Assembly (NCBI RefSeq): GCF_947495625.1
Contig: NZ_CANLZW010000001.1
Coordinates: 186,001 to 250,000 of the forward strand
Reading direction: 5' to 3'
Source: an uncultured Cocleimonas sp.
Lineage (GTDB): Bacteria; Pseudomonadota; Gammaproteobacteria; Thiotrichales; Thiotrichaceae
Length of the DNA stretch: 64,000 nt
Part shown: in pieces, positions 9,603 through 18,394 of the stretch
Position numbering within the stretch: the first letter of the stretch is position 1
Layout: each line of letters starts with the position of its first letter
The notes under the pieces: model-generated
What the model saw: the letters and a program-made list of their open reading frames with translations, nothing else
Database searches by the model: none
Told to the model about the DNA's origin: nothing
Translations under genes and position numbers: made by a program

Positions 9603-10370
9603 TTAGGTGGCCTCTACTTCGATAACCTTTACTTCAGACTCCTCACAAATCTCCCTAAACTCATTATCGTCAATAATATCTGTGACGAATGTATCTATTT
9701 GAGAGATGTGACCAATTCTCACTGGTGCGCTGCGTTTAAGTTTAGTTGAATCTGCAACCAATATAACGTGACGTGCATTTTTGATAATGGCTTGAGCTAC
9801 TTTTACTTCTCGAAAATCAAAGTCTAATAATGAGCCATCAGAGTCTATTGCTGAAGAGCCAATAATGGCGTAATCGACTTTAAAGTTCTCAATAAAATCA
9901 ACCGCAGCTTCACCCACAATCCCGCCATCTGATGATCTTACTACGCCGCCAGTAATAATTACTTCATTTTCTAAATATAGTCTTAACCTACTGGCAACAT
10001 TGATATTATTGGTTATAACCATTAAGCCTTTATGATCTACAAGTGCATCGCTGAATGCTTCAGTAGTGGTTCCTATATTGATGAAGAGGGAAGCATTATC
10101 GGGAATCATTTCAGCCGCTGCTTTGCCAATCAGTACTTTCTGTGATGCTGCGATCTGTCTTCTTGCTTCATACTCGACATTGCCGCGACTATTAAGCAGT
10201 CTCGCTCCACCATGAACCCTCACCAGTTTTTTTGCTTTATCGAGTTCGTTAAGATCATTTCGAATAGTTTGCGGAGTCACATTAAATTCAGCGACCAGAT
10301 CTTCAACAGAAACCTGATCCAGTTTTTTTAGCATATCGAGAATTTTATTTTGCCTTTTACTAATAAACAT
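9603..10370 (-). CDS. glpR: DeoR-family repressor of the glycerol operon
   Basis: The 255-residue regulator has an N-terminal DeoR winged helix (VEDLVAEFNVTPQTIRNDLNEL, residues about 20-41) and a C-terminal sugar-isomerase-like sensor domain with the INIGTTTE phosphate-binding segment. GlpR proteins are released from DNA by glycerol 3-phosphate; that ligand is inferred from family and context. As the promoter-proximal gene it probably controls itself and the whole operon through the palindromes upstream. Confidence 0.88.
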   Translation of the reverse strand: MFISKRQNKILDMLKKLDQVSVEDLVAEFNVTPQTIRNDLNELDKAKKLVRVHGGARLLNSRGNVEYEARRQIAASQKVLIGKAAAEMIPDNASLFINIGTTTEAFSDALVDHKGLMVITNNINVASRLRLYLENEVIITGGVVRSSDGGIVGEAAVDFIENFKVDYAIIGSSAIDSDGSLLDFDFREVKVAQAIIKNARHVILVADSTKLKRSAPVRIGHISQIDTFVTDIIDDNEFREICEESEVKVIEVEAT

Positions 10371-10419
10371 AAATCCACATGTCCCTTTATATTATTTTTA
10401 CTCTATTTTTCGATTTTTT

Positions 10420-10458
10420 GTAATTGTACAAATTACGCAAATTTTTGCTCTTTGTCAA
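10420..10458 (-). promoter_or_regulatory. Candidate glp operon promoter with overlapping operator
   Basis: On the minus strand a perfect TTGACA (plus-strand 10453-10458) is followed after 17 nt by TAATTT (10430-10435), a weak -10. The inverted repeat GTAATTTGTACAATTAC (10420-10436) covers that -10, as expected for a repressor site. Promoter and GlpR operator are inferred from position and symmetry. Confidence 0.5.
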
Positions 10459-10482
10459 AATAGACTTAAATTACTGATATAT

Positions 10483-10505
10483 AATACATAATTACTATAT
10501 GTATT
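10483..10505. promoter_or_regulatory. Second palindrome upstream of glpR
   Basis: AATACATA and TATGTATT form a perfect 8-bp inverted repeat around a 7-bp spacer in the 439-bp gap between glpR and the rightward gene at 10810. It could be an upstream operator or activator site. The rest of this gap is AT-rich, holds one copy of the G-tract repeat, and shows no convincing gene. Confidence 0.35.
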
Positions 10506-10716
10506 AAAATTTTGAAAAAAATTTACCCTTTAAATCCTAAATAAGAAAGTAAAACGAAAATATTTTATGGGTATTACAATCATAAAAACTGACAAACAAA
10601 ATATTAAATAGCCCTTAAACATTTCCAAAACATAATTTTCTTTTAAGAAAATTATGCAAAATATATTTAATGAAAACCGAAATGCTTTGTTTTTCAGGAC
10701 CTTATTAAAATTTAAA

Positions 10717-10737
10717 GGCACCCCCCCACTTATAAGC
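10717..10737 (-). repeat. Dispersed G-tract repeat, copy 1
   Basis: On the minus strand the copy has core ATAAGTGGGGGGGTGCC, the seven-G subtype. It lies 72 bp before the start of the rightward gene at 10810 and is not next to any stop codon. Confidence 0.8.
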
Positions 10738-10809
10738 GTTTTTTAAGGGTATTCGATATGCAACATTAATCTCGAACATGTACAATAATGCCCAAAAGGG
10801 GAACATCTT

Positions 10810-11448
10810 TTGATCGAACTAGTACTTACCATTATTTTAGGCATTGGCGTTTTATTATTTTTAGTGAGTTATCTCACTTATATAGTTACCGGCTTTAAAC
10901 ACCATTTTGTGACGGGAGTAATCGCAGCATTACCTGTGCTCAACGTAGTTACACTGCCTTCACTATGGGATAAAGGCAGAGGTAAGTTCCTGATGGGGTT
11001 AGTAGGACTAGTTCTGGCGGGGGGATCATGGATTCTAGGTGCCAATAAAACCGTTAATAATTACCTTGCTCACAGAAATAACACTTCACCAGAGACTGTA
11101 ATACGCAGTTCAGATAACACTCAACGCATTGTTACAAATAAGGGTACTGCCTCAAATAATAATCTCACTCCACCAAGAGCACAATACAACCCTATTGATG
11201 AATCAAAGATGCTTGGCCTGCCTAGCAAAGCGTTATATTCGATGCATTTTGACCCAGTACCCGTTAATCAAATAAGTACATTACAAGGCCGTATAGTTAA
11301 AATAACCAATCAACAAAATGAAGAGATTGAAGGTCGAATTAAAGCAGTAAGTGCGAGTAGTGTGGTGGTTGAAGGAGATTATGAAAATGAAATTCCGATT
11401 GCGACAATAAAACAAGTATTACTCATGGTTAAAAAAGCAAACCGATGA
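10810..11448 (+). CDS. Uncharacterised membrane protein
   Basis: I do not recognise the family. The 212-residue product has an N-terminal hydrophobic segment (about 2-28), a second around 33-48 and a third around 61-79, then a polar, Asn/Thr-rich linker (about 85-130). A compact C-terminal part (about 135-212) has the SH3-like pattern LQGRIVKITNQQNEEIEGRI. The start is TTG with AAGGGG 7 nt upstream. It overlaps the YcgL gene by four bases (ATGA), so the two are translationally coupled. Confidence 0.75.
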   Translation: MIELVLTIILGIGVLLFLVSYLTYIVTGFKHHFVTGVIAALPVLNVVTLPSLWDKGRGKFLMGLVGLVLAGGSWILGANKTVNNYLAHRNNTSPETVIRSSDNTQRIVTNKGTASNNNLTPPRAQYNPIDESKMLGLPSKALYSMHFDPVPVNQISTLQGRIVKITNQQNEEIEGRIKAVSASSVVVEGDYENEIPIATIKQVLLMVKKANR

Positions 11449-11711
11449 ATTGTTATGTCTACCGCAGTAATAAAAAACAAGGTATGTACCTCTATCTTGT
11501 TGAAAGAGACAATTTCGAAGATGTACCTGAGTCTCTAATGAAATTATTAGGTGAAGTCGTATTCTCTTTTGAGTTTGATCTAAGCAAAGATCGTAAATTA
11601 GTAAAAGCAGAATCAGAAGAAGTGTTAAGAATACTAAAAGAAAATGGCTATTTTTTACAAATGCCTCCTGCCAAGAGTGAGTTTTTTGGGAACAATGAAT
11701 CTCTAAATTGA
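11445..11711 (+). CDS. ycgL: YcgL domain protein
   Basis: The 88-residue protein matches the YcgL family: it opens MNCYVYRSNKKQGMYLYL, has VPESLMKLLGE in the middle, and ends with ENGYFLQMPP, where E. coli YcgL has a very similar GYYLQLPPP. Biochemical function is unknown. It is coupled to the upstream membrane protein by an ATGA overlap and followed by a terminator 23 bp downstream. Confidence 0.88.
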   Translation: MNCYVYRSNKKQGMYLYLVERDNFEDVPESLMKLLGEVVFSFEFDLSKDRKLVKAESEEVLRILKENGYFLQMPPAKSEFFGNNESLN

Positions 11712-11733
11712 CCTAGACATAATTTTGTTCCAC

Positions 11734-11766
11734 AAAAAAGCCGCTATCTTTCGATGCGGCTTTTTT
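11734..11766. terminator. Bidirectional intrinsic terminator
   Basis: AAAAAAGCCGC and GCGGCTTTTTT form an 11-bp stem with a short loop that pairs further (ATC/GAT, one bulged T). The A and T runs on both sides allow termination from either direction. It separates ycgL from the convergent pilus operon. Confidence 0.85.
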
Positions 11767-11806
11767 CATTGAAGCAGTTATTGCTTCAAATCATAACTTT
11801 TAACTA

Positions 11807-12295
11807 CTACTGAGTTGTTACAGTTAAAGTAACAGTATCAGAGTAAGTACCAGCTTGTACTACACCAGAAATAGCAGGTGAAGTCATGTTGAAAGCACTT
11901 GAAGCATTGTTACAAGAAGTTAAAGTTGCAGCGTTCGGAGCGCCAGCTGTATATGTAGTACCTGCCCAGCTTACTGAGTAATTAGAAGCACCGTGTAGGT
12001 ACAAAGCAGCAACTGTATCATGCTGTAATTTGAAATCATTTACCGAAGATACTGCAACAGTACAACCACCAGTAGTGTTAGCTTCTGTACCTAGCGTACC
12101 AAGAGTAGTAGTCGCACCATTAACATCTGCTTCAGCAAGAACTACAGAAGTATTTCCAGCTAATGTGCCAATTAGGTTTACGTATGCATCTTTAGTTACA
12201 TTGATTTCGATATCTGTAGAATCTGTTGCCGCAATAGCGAAAGAGCTAGTTGCTAAAAGAACAGCAGACGCAAGAATAGATTTAGTAAATTTCAT
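11807..12295 (-). CDS. Putative pilin subunit of a chaperone-usher pilus
   Basis: The 162-residue exported protein has a clear signal peptide (FTKSILASAVLLATSSFAIA). Its mature part is rich in Thr, Ala and Val, has alternating hydrophobic strands, two cysteines (GGCTVAV and LTSCNN) that could form a disulphide, and a final strand TVTLTVTTQ. Small size, composition and position as last gene after chaperone and usher support a structural pilus subunit. A good AGGA site precedes the ATG. No separate tip adhesin gene is present. Confidence 0.7.
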   Translation of the reverse strand: MKFTKSILASAVLLATSSFAIAATDSTDIEINVTKDAYVNLIGTLAGNTSVVLAEADVNGATTTLGTLGTEANTTGGCTVAVSSVNDFKLQHDTVAALYLHGASNYSVSWAGTTYTAGAPNAATLTSCNNASSAFNMTSPAISGVVQAGTYSDTVTLTVTTQ

Positions 12296-12490
12296 TGTTT
12301 TTCCTATTTTTTATTTTAAAAGGGTTTGTTATGGGTTTGTTTTTTAAAACAAGGTAACCGTTAATTTTTATATTGTTGACCTTGGATATATCTTATCCAT
12401 TTTTAGCTGAATGCTTCCTGAATAAAACATTCAGTTTTCTACCGTGTATCTGTTACCCTTTTCCAAAATGGCTATACAGAGGGGTTTTAC

Positions 12491-15400
12491 TTATTCACCT
12501 ATGATTAAGTTACCCACTTTGTGGACTTCACCTTTTAAGTCAGGAACAGTAATCTGGATAGAATCCATATCGGGATAATCGAATAATTCTAATTTATATG
12601 TTCCTGCGGGAATTGAAATAACTCTAAAACGACCCGCTTTATTAGAAAAGAATGCAATGGTGTTTTCTTCTTTAGCATTATTATTTGAAACAGGCACCCA
12701 TTGACCTCCTTTAAACCCTAGAGGTTTATTTGCAGTGTTAACTAACATTCCATCTAAAATAGTCTGTGGTTCACCACCTGCTTTAATTAAGAAACCTTGA
12801 TGATATTTTGGTAATACTTCAAACTCTGTTTTTTCAGTATCGTAACCATTAGGCAATGTGCTTTCATCGATATTAATGTTTTGATAACGGTATGAATCTA
12901 AACGCACCACAGCACTATCTCCCTTACCAGGTATCAAAGCCGTATAGTTATCGGGCAAACCAGTGTCATTATCTTCCGAGTATCTAAAACGATTATTACC
13001 GTTATTAATGGCAATGGGTGCTTCCTGATTAGAAGGCCCCGTAACTAATGCAAAACTATCATTAATAGGGTATGAAGTAGCGCAGTTTCCGCCCACACAG
13101 GCTAAACTCGTATTAAAACCTACATTCAATTGCTGAGTATTTTCACTATCAGACATACTGTATCTATTATGTGCAGCGAATGTGGATTCAAATCTGTTGT
13201 GCCTATACTGAACGTTAAGGTTCTGCTGTCTTGTATCATCATCTTGATAATGTTCTAAAGACCCTGCCAAACTGTTTGTGCCCACTAAACTTGTTGGTTT
13301 TACACTTAATTTCGATTCTAGAGTGCTGTCTTTGGTATTCACTAATACATCGAGACTCTTTTTACGACGGCTTGATTTATGTGATAAAGGAACAGAGAGT
13401 TGCATGCTCATTGAAAAATCATCTTCACTGTCATATCGCGCACCTAAACTGAGAGACACACCATTATCAAATCGCCTGGTGGTATTCAGGCTTGCATAGA
13501 TATTTTCATCAGCATCATAATAATCGGATATTCCGAGGTTTAAATAACCATTCCACTTTTCACTTAAGTTCAAACTGAAGTTCGTTTGAAAATTCGACTT
13601 TAGACGTTGATTGCTTACTTCTACGATATTGCCTAATTCATCAACCGTATCTAATTGCACTTCATTAATTTGTGAAAAGTTTTCACTTCGATATTCGCCC
13701 GTAATTGTCCAACCATTCAGAAAGTCATTTATCGGTGGTTCAAGTCCGAGCATATCTTCTCTTAAGGTATCTAGACTAATATATTCTCTTTTCTTATTTG
13801 GTCTAAACTCGAAGCTTGTCGCATAACCTGTATCCTGATTATCAGCACCGCCACTAACGGCAAAACTGTTCTTTATTGAGCCTAAAGCCACAGATGTTAA
13901 AACTTCAGTTCCCAATAAGTAACTATTAGGGGTGATTTGAGCGTCTACGCTCAATGTAAGGTCTTTGGTTAAACCTTTTTGATAGTAGCCACTTAGGATC
14001 AATTCATCTTCTAAACTATCGTTGGTGTAACCTTCTTCATTACTCAAATAACCGACACTGAAAGCGTACAGAGACAAGCCTGATTTTAATAAGTGAGAGT
14101 CATAAAACTGCTCACTACTTTTGACTGTAATTTTTCCAAACTCGTCTTTTATGCGAACCCGTATGTTATTTGCACCGTTATATAGACCAATATCTTCTAA
14201 AGAATAAACCCCTTCTTTTAAGTAAAAACGACGGATTAATTGATTGTTTATGAATACTTCTACTTCCGAGTCTGAATCAAGAACCAGTGATTCATTCGCT
14301 TGTGGTCTTATCTGCAACTCAGGATCCATAAAGAATTCTTTACTCACTCTGATTCCATTTAAAGACAAGTTTTCTTGAAAGTTTCTATTTCCTGAAGATA
14401 TATTGCCTAAGGTATAACGCTTCAATTTCTCAGGCTGATCAAAGGTAAGTGTTGTATTACTGAATACGTATTCTTCATCTCGAATATCTAAGGTTGTCTC
14501 TAATACTCTATCGCCAATATTCAAACTTCCTTCTAATTTCATTTTGAAATCAGCTTCACTAGTGTTCTGAGAATTTAAACCAACAGTGGTATATGCATTA
14601 ATAAAAGTACTAATGTCATTAGCCTTTATTTTATTCTCGGCTCTAACTGATGCTTTCTTTCTGTTTATCATCGACAGAATATTGGGTTTTCTGAATTCAT
14701 TCTTAATGTTTAAATCAAGACTTAGATTTGTCGGGTTATATTCCGCATCAATCCCCATTTTACTTAACTCAGAAAAATGAATTTTCTTTTGGCTCTTCAA
14801 TTTTTCGTCTACGCGAACATAAACATGCTCTTTTAAAACATCTTTGAGAGAAATCAGTAATGGTTCAGTTTCTACTTTGTCTAAAACGCCCTGTGTATTA
14901 CTAAATAATTTTAATTCACCAACCGTTGATTTGTTGACTCTTAATTCTGCAGTGACTTCCTTAGGAGTACTTGCAACCTTTTTACCAAATGCTTTTGCAA
15001 ATAAAGCATTTAGATCGCTAGCTTTGGAATTATTTGGGGATGGTTGTTCAGCTTTTTCATCACTAACTCCCTGATTTGAAAGGGCCGTGTTATTAGTAGT
15101 TTGAGATAACGTTACAGAGCTTTTTACATCAGCTTCAGGAACTTCCTCTCTCGAACTGCTGAGTACTTCGACTCTAGCTGGAGTTTTTATAATTTTATTG
15201 GCTAAAAGTGGGGGGGTGACCTTACCTTTATTATCTATATCTACATATAGATTATCTGCCTGATTATTTATCGTTTTGTCATAACTTGTATCGCGATTAT
15301 CAATTACAGCAGCATTTTCTTTAGTGACTTTACGAGCCACAATTACAGTGTTTTTTTCTTTTGGAGCTGACTTTTTTTGAACTTCTGGAATAAGTTTTTT

Positions 15401-15748
15401 GATATCCAGACTTTCATAAAAAGCGATCAATGCGGGATCATTTCTATTTAAATCACCTGTACTTTTTAACACTGCAACCTTTTTGGGTTTACTGGTATTT
15501 TTTAGTTTAGGTGATAATTTTTTCCGGTAAGATTTTTTTATCTTTGGAGAAGTCAGTTTTTTTTGCTGTCTAATCGATGATTTTTCAGCAGAAGAAATTT
15601 GATGATAGAAAGCAGCTATTTCAGCATCTGTTATTTCTTTTGCTGAGACTGAAGAAGAAGTAAAAAAGAGGGTGTAAAAAAGGAGAAAAAAACCAGCAAC
15701 CCAAAAAATAACTTTAGAATCGTTAATTTTGATGAGTTGCTGGTTCAT
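12491..15748 (-). CDS. Fimbrial outer-membrane usher with long N-terminal extension
   Basis: Outer-membrane channel that assembles pilin on the cell surface. After a signal peptide (about 15-36) comes a polar Lys/Ser/Asn-rich region of roughly 230 residues, with repeated short motifs such as EIAAFYHQIS and LIAFYESLD, that normal ushers of 800-880 residues lack. From about 280 the usher pattern begins: TLGNISSGNRNFQENLSLNGI, a plug-type segment with VEVFINNQLIRRFYLKEGVYSLEDI, and GANNIRVRIKDEFG. A long beta-barrel part follows. The C-terminal part resembles a carboxypeptidase-like beta-sandwich (AGRFRVISIPAGTYKLELF). A copy of the dispersed repeat lies in frame at 15200-15220, encoding part of the extension (KVTPPLLAN). 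Confidence 0.85.
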   Translation of the reverse strand: MNQQLIKINDSKVIFWVAGFFLLFYTLFFTSSSVSAKEITDAEIAAFYHQISSAEKSSIRQQKKLTSPKIKKSYRKKLSPKLKNTSKPKKVAVLKSTGDLNRNDPALIAFYESLDIKKLIPEVQKKSAPKEKNTVIVARKVTKENAAVIDNRDTSYDKTINNQADNLYVDIDNKGKVTPPLLANKIIKTPARVEVLSSSREEVPEADVKSSVTLSQTTNNTALSNQGVSDEKAEQPSPNNSKASDLNALFAKAFGKKVASTPKEVTAELRVNKSTVGELKLFSNTQGVLDKVETEPLLISLKDVLKEHVYVRVDEKLKSQKKIHFSELSKMGIDAEYNPTNLSLDLNIKNEFRKPNILSMINRKKASVRAENKIKANDISTFINAYTTVGLNSQNTSEADFKMKLEGSLNIGDRVLETTLDIRDEEYVFSNTTLTFDQPEKLKRYTLGNISSGNRNFQENLSLNGIRVSKEFFMDPELQIRPQANESLVLDSDSEVEVFINNQLIRRFYLKEGVYSLEDIGLYNGANNIRVRIKDEFGKITVKSSEQFYDSHLLKSGLSLYAFSVGYLSNEEGYTNDSLEDELILSGYYQKGLTKDLTLSVDAQITPNSYLLGTEVLTSVALGSIKNSFAVSGGADNQDTGYATSFEFRPNKKREYISLDTLREDMLGLEPPINDFLNGWTITGEYRSENFSQINEVQLDTVDELGNIVEVSNQRLKSNFQTNFSLNLSEKWNGYLNLGISDYYDADENIYASLNTTRRFDNGVSLSLGARYDSEDDFSMSMQLSVPLSHKSSRRKKSLDVLVNTKDSTLESKLSVKPTSLVGTNSLAGSLEHYQDDDTRQQNLNVQYRHNRFESTFAAHNRYSMSDSENTQQLNVGFNTSLACVGGNCATSYPINDSFALVTGPSNQEAPIAINNGNNRFRYSEDNDTGLPDNYTALIPGKGDSAVVRLDSYRYQNINIDESTLPNGYDTEKTEFEVLPKYHQGFLIKAGGEPQTILDGMLVNTANKPLGFKGGQWVPVSNNNAKEENTIAFFSNKAGRFRVISIPAGTYKLELFDYPDMDSIQITVPDLKGEVHKVGNLIIGE
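15200..15220 (+). repeat. Dispersed G-tract repeat, copy 2, inside the usher gene
   Basis: The copy has core AAAAGTGGGGGGGTGAC on the plus strand, antisense to the usher, where it reads as codons for V-T-P-P-L-L-A. It puts a seven-base homopolymer into the coding region. Confidence 0.85.
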
Positions 15749-15803
15749 TGTTAATTAATTCACAAATTAAGCTATAGATAACCGTAAATTAGTTAATGAA
15801 TTA

Positions 15804-16535
15804 TTATTTAGGGTATTTAATTTCAGCTTTCCAGGCCCCATCCCTGAAATTCTTTGGTAATGGGATAAAAAAGCGTTTAGTTGAGCCACCTAAAACATTA
15901 TTGCCTTCCAATCCTAAAATTTGCTTACCTTTAAGCTGAATTGTTTGACCGCCATTACGCAATATCAACGTTGCATAACGCATTAGTTGATGTTTATTAC
16001 CTGTATTCGCTACTGTAATCGCTAATTTATTACCCTGACGCTGAACACTTTTAACCGATAGATTGCTCTTTGTTCCATTAGGCTGAACATAAAGCGCACC
16101 AACCAGCGTCATTAACATCTTTACACCCGTTGTATTTTTCTCTTCGAGTGAAACATAAACTTGTTCTGCAATTAGGCGATATGCTTGTTCTCGGGGTAAT
16201 TTACCCGAGCCTAACCATTCAACTCTCACTCTTTGTGTAGAGTTAGCAGGAATAATCGTTTGCGGAGGATAGATCATGAAATCCTTATCAGCAGGTTTTC
16301 TTACTTCTTTATTATTGATTTGTTGTCTTGTAGTAACACTAAACTGAACCGCGATTGGCTGATTGCTTTCGTTAGATACTCTAACGGATTGTTTAGCTCC
16401 GCCACCAGAAGGTTTTAAAACTAATGACAAAGGATTCATTTGTAGCGCATTGCTACTCACACTGACGAGTAAAAAGAAAACACTAATAAAGGCTTTAGTA
16501 AGGAAGTGGTTATTTTTGTTATTTATTTTGTTCAT
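15804..16535 (-). CDS. Periplasmic pilus chaperone
   Basis: The 243-residue protein has a signal peptide (about 13-30) and an immunoglobulin-like PapD-type layout: the edge-strand segment SVRVSNESNQPIAVQFSV, then YPPQTIIPANSTQRVRVEW, the region that normally holds the subunit-capping strand, and a second domain from about 130. It would hold pilin subunits in the periplasm and hand them to the usher. It is the first gene of the operon. The 298-bp gap to the rightward gene at 16834 must hold the operon promoter, but I could not place it. Confidence 0.82.
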   Translation of the reverse strand: MNKINNKNNHFLTKAFISVFFLLVSVSSNALQMNPLSLVLKPSGGGAKQSVRVSNESNQPIAVQFSVTTRQQINNKEVRKPADKDFMIYPPQTIIPANSTQRVRVEWLGSGKLPREQAYRLIAEQVYVSLEEKNTTGVKMLMTLVGALYVQPNGTKSNLSVKSVQRQGNKLAITVANTGNKHQLMRYATLILRNGGQTIQLKGKQILGLEGNNVLGGSTKRFFIPLPKNFRDGAWKAEIKYPK

Positions 16536-16833
16536 TGCTTACATCCGATATGTATTATTTTTATTTTTGCTAAAGAACGTTTTATCCTTAACGTTACTCG
16601 TTTGAATATACAATGTGTTTTCTTTACCTAGGCTTAACCATTATTATTTTTGCATTTTTTATTGTTTTTGATCGGTTTTTTCTTACATATACATTATCAC
16701 TTAATCTTTCACACCTACTTCTTTTGTTATTTATAATGTTCTCTTTTAGCATCTATTCATCTTTCGTTTAAGTCTATGATACGCTTGAGATGCGTCATAC
16801 CTTAAATTTCAATCTTGCCTTAGGTTATTTATA

Positions 16834-17553
16834 ATGGAAATCAGAATCGGGATACTCCTATGCGATCACGTTGCAGATGATTTAATCGAAAATCATGGCG
16901 ACTATCAGGATATGTTTGCTGATTTAGTCCTATCTCAAGATGATGAGATTGAAATTAGCGTATACGATTTAACGGCTAATCAGTTTCCTATAGATTTAAG
17001 TGCTTGTGATGGCTATATAATCACTGGCAGTAAGTTCAGTGCGTTTGAAGATATTCCCTGGATTCATAAAGCCAAAGATTTGGTGAGAGATCTATATCAG
17101 GCTCAAATACCCACAGTTGGTATTTGCTTCGGTCATCAGCTCATTGCCGAAGCATTGGGCGGTAAAGTAGAAAGGGCGACAGATAAAGGTTGGGGTGTTG
17201 GTGTACACCAATGGCAAATTAAAAACCAACAAGAATGGATGAAGAGGAATCCTTTGGAATCAATGTCAATGCGCGCTAGCCATCAAGATCAAGTTGTGAA
17301 AATGCCGAAAGACGCCACATTAATTGCTGGTAGTGACTTCTGTCCCATTGCAGGGTTTCAGCTAAATTCCGTTGTTACGTTTCAAGGACACCCTGAATTT
17401 TCAAAAGAATATTTAGAAACTTTAATTACAAATCGATTAGATCGCATTGGTGAAGACACCACTAATGCCGCTATTGAGTCATTAAAGAAAGAGGTCGATG
17501 GTAAAACCGTTGGTTCCTGGATGGTAGATTTTATTAAGAACTCTCGTGCATAA
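16834..17553 (+). CDS. Class I glutamine amidotransferase-like protein
   Basis: The 239-residue protein has the nucleophile elbow GICFGHQLIAEALGG (Cys about 97) and a downstream GHPEF histidine/glutamate (FQGHPEFSKEY), giving the complete Cys-His-Glu triad. It resembles stand-alone GMP-synthase-like amidotransferases (YfeJ/GuaA1-like) rather than a fused biosynthetic enzyme. It would hydrolyse glutamine or a gamma-glutamyl compound in the cytoplasm; the acceptor is unknown. Confidence 0.85.
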   Translation: MEIRIGILLCDHVADDLIENHGDYQDMFADLVLSQDDEIEISVYDLTANQFPIDLSACDGYIITGSKFSAFEDIPWIHKAKDLVRDLYQAQIPTVGICFGHQLIAEALGGKVERATDKGWGVGVHQWQIKNQQEWMKRNPLESMSMRASHQDQVVKMPKDATLIAGSDFCPIAGFQLNSVVTFQGHPEFSKEYLETLITNRLDRIGEDTTNAAIESLKKEVDGKTVGSWMVDFIKNSRA

Positions 17554-17600
17554 TTCACAATCTACTATCTATCTTTCAATAGGATAAACCCGCTAACTTG

Positions 17601-17981
17601 ATGAAACTGAGAAAATACACCTATATAGTTTTGGGTTGGCTAAGCTTTGCTATTGGCTTTCTTGGGATGTTTGTACCATTACTTCCTACAGTTGTATTTT
17701 GGATTATTGCCGTTTGGCTCTGGTCTCGCGGTGCGCCTGAGCTCATGCAAAAAGTGTATGACAACGCTAAGTATGGTTCTCAGATAGAAGCTTTCATGCT
17801 GCATGGCGTGGTTTCAAGAAAGGGTAAAATAGCGGCCGTTGTTAGCATGTCTATTAGCTATATCTTGTTTCAGTTTTTTGCAAAGCCCGCCTTCATGACC
17901 GGAGCAGGGGTAGCTATTGTCTTAAGTGTAATTGCTATCTGGTTAGTCACAAGACCTGAACAGCCAAAACAAGATCCCTAA
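17601..17981 (+). CDS. DUF454 (YbaN-like) inner membrane protein
   Basis: The 127-residue protein has hydrophobic segments near 8-30, 32-45, 76-92 and 97-113. The DUF454 hallmark GMFVPLLPTVVFWIIAVWLWSRG spans about 23-45 (in pieces FVPLLPTV and FWSRG-like WLWSRG). Function is unknown. ATG at 17601 is preferred over the adjacent in-frame TTG at 17598. It follows the amidotransferase by 47 bp, so co-transcription is possible. Confidence 0.8.
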   Translation: MKLRKYTYIVLGWLSFAIGFLGMFVPLLPTVVFWIIAVWLWSRGAPELMQKVYDNAKYGSQIEAFMLHGVVSRKGKIAAVVSMSISYILFQFFAKPAFMTGAGVAIVLSVIAIWLVTRPEQPKQDP

Positions 17982-17990
17982 TTCAGTTAA

Positions 17991-18011
17991 GTCACCCCCC
18001 TACTTTAAGGC
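17991..18011 (-). repeat. Dispersed G-tract repeat, copy 3
   Basis: On the minus strand the core is TAAAGTAGGGGGGTGAC. It lies between two convergent genes, 11 nt after the DUF1304 stop codon in that gene's sense orientation and 9 nt after the DUF454 stop on the other strand. Confidence 0.85.
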
Positions 18012-18022
18012 TCTTTTTATTA

Positions 18023-18373
18023 CTATAATGTAAAAATCAGAGCAATAAATGCAGGTAATGCCTGAAACACAACAATCTTCTTACTCACTGTCAGTGCGCC
18101 AAATATTCCCGCAACAATTACGCAAGTAAGAAAGAATATAACAATAGAGCGTCCACTTTCACCTAGGCTTAAACCCCAGATTAGTCCAGCTGCTAAAAAA
18201 CCATTATATAAACCCTGGTTGGCCGCCATTGCTTTTGATTGGGTAGCAAATTCCTGAGTTAAACCAAATACTCTTCGGCCCATGGGTTTATCCCATAAAA
18301 ACATTTCCAGGACTAAAAAATAGATGTGTAAAACGATTACCAGTGCGGTAAAACCTATAGCAAGCATTTGCAT
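18023..18373 (-). CDS. DUF1304 membrane protein
   Basis: The 116-residue protein has four hydrophobic segments and the DUF1304 pattern LEMFLWDKPMGRRVFG near 27-42, followed by ANQGLYNGFLAAGLIWG. Proteins of this family are small integral membrane proteins of unknown role. It starts 21 bp after the racemase gene on the same strand. Confidence 0.82.
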   Translation of the reverse strand: MQMLAIGFTALVIVLHIYFLVLEMFLWDKPMGRRVFGLTQEFATQSKAMAANQGLYNGFLAAGLIWGLSLGESGRSIVIFFLTCVIVAGIFGALTVSKKIVVFQALPAFIALIFTL

Positions 18374-18394
18374 AAAGACTACTCAGTGAAAAAT

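Noticed and set aside
10530-10721. 63-codon leftward open frame in the glpR upstream gap
   Set aside because: Very AT-rich, Lys/Phe/Ile-biased, no ribosome site, and its start end runs into the dispersed repeat; looks like chance in low-GC sequence.
12407-12434. CTGAATG/CATTCAG inverted repeat between usher and pilin genes
   Set aside because: Only 7-bp arms with a 14-nt loop and no T run; too weak to call a terminator or processing site.
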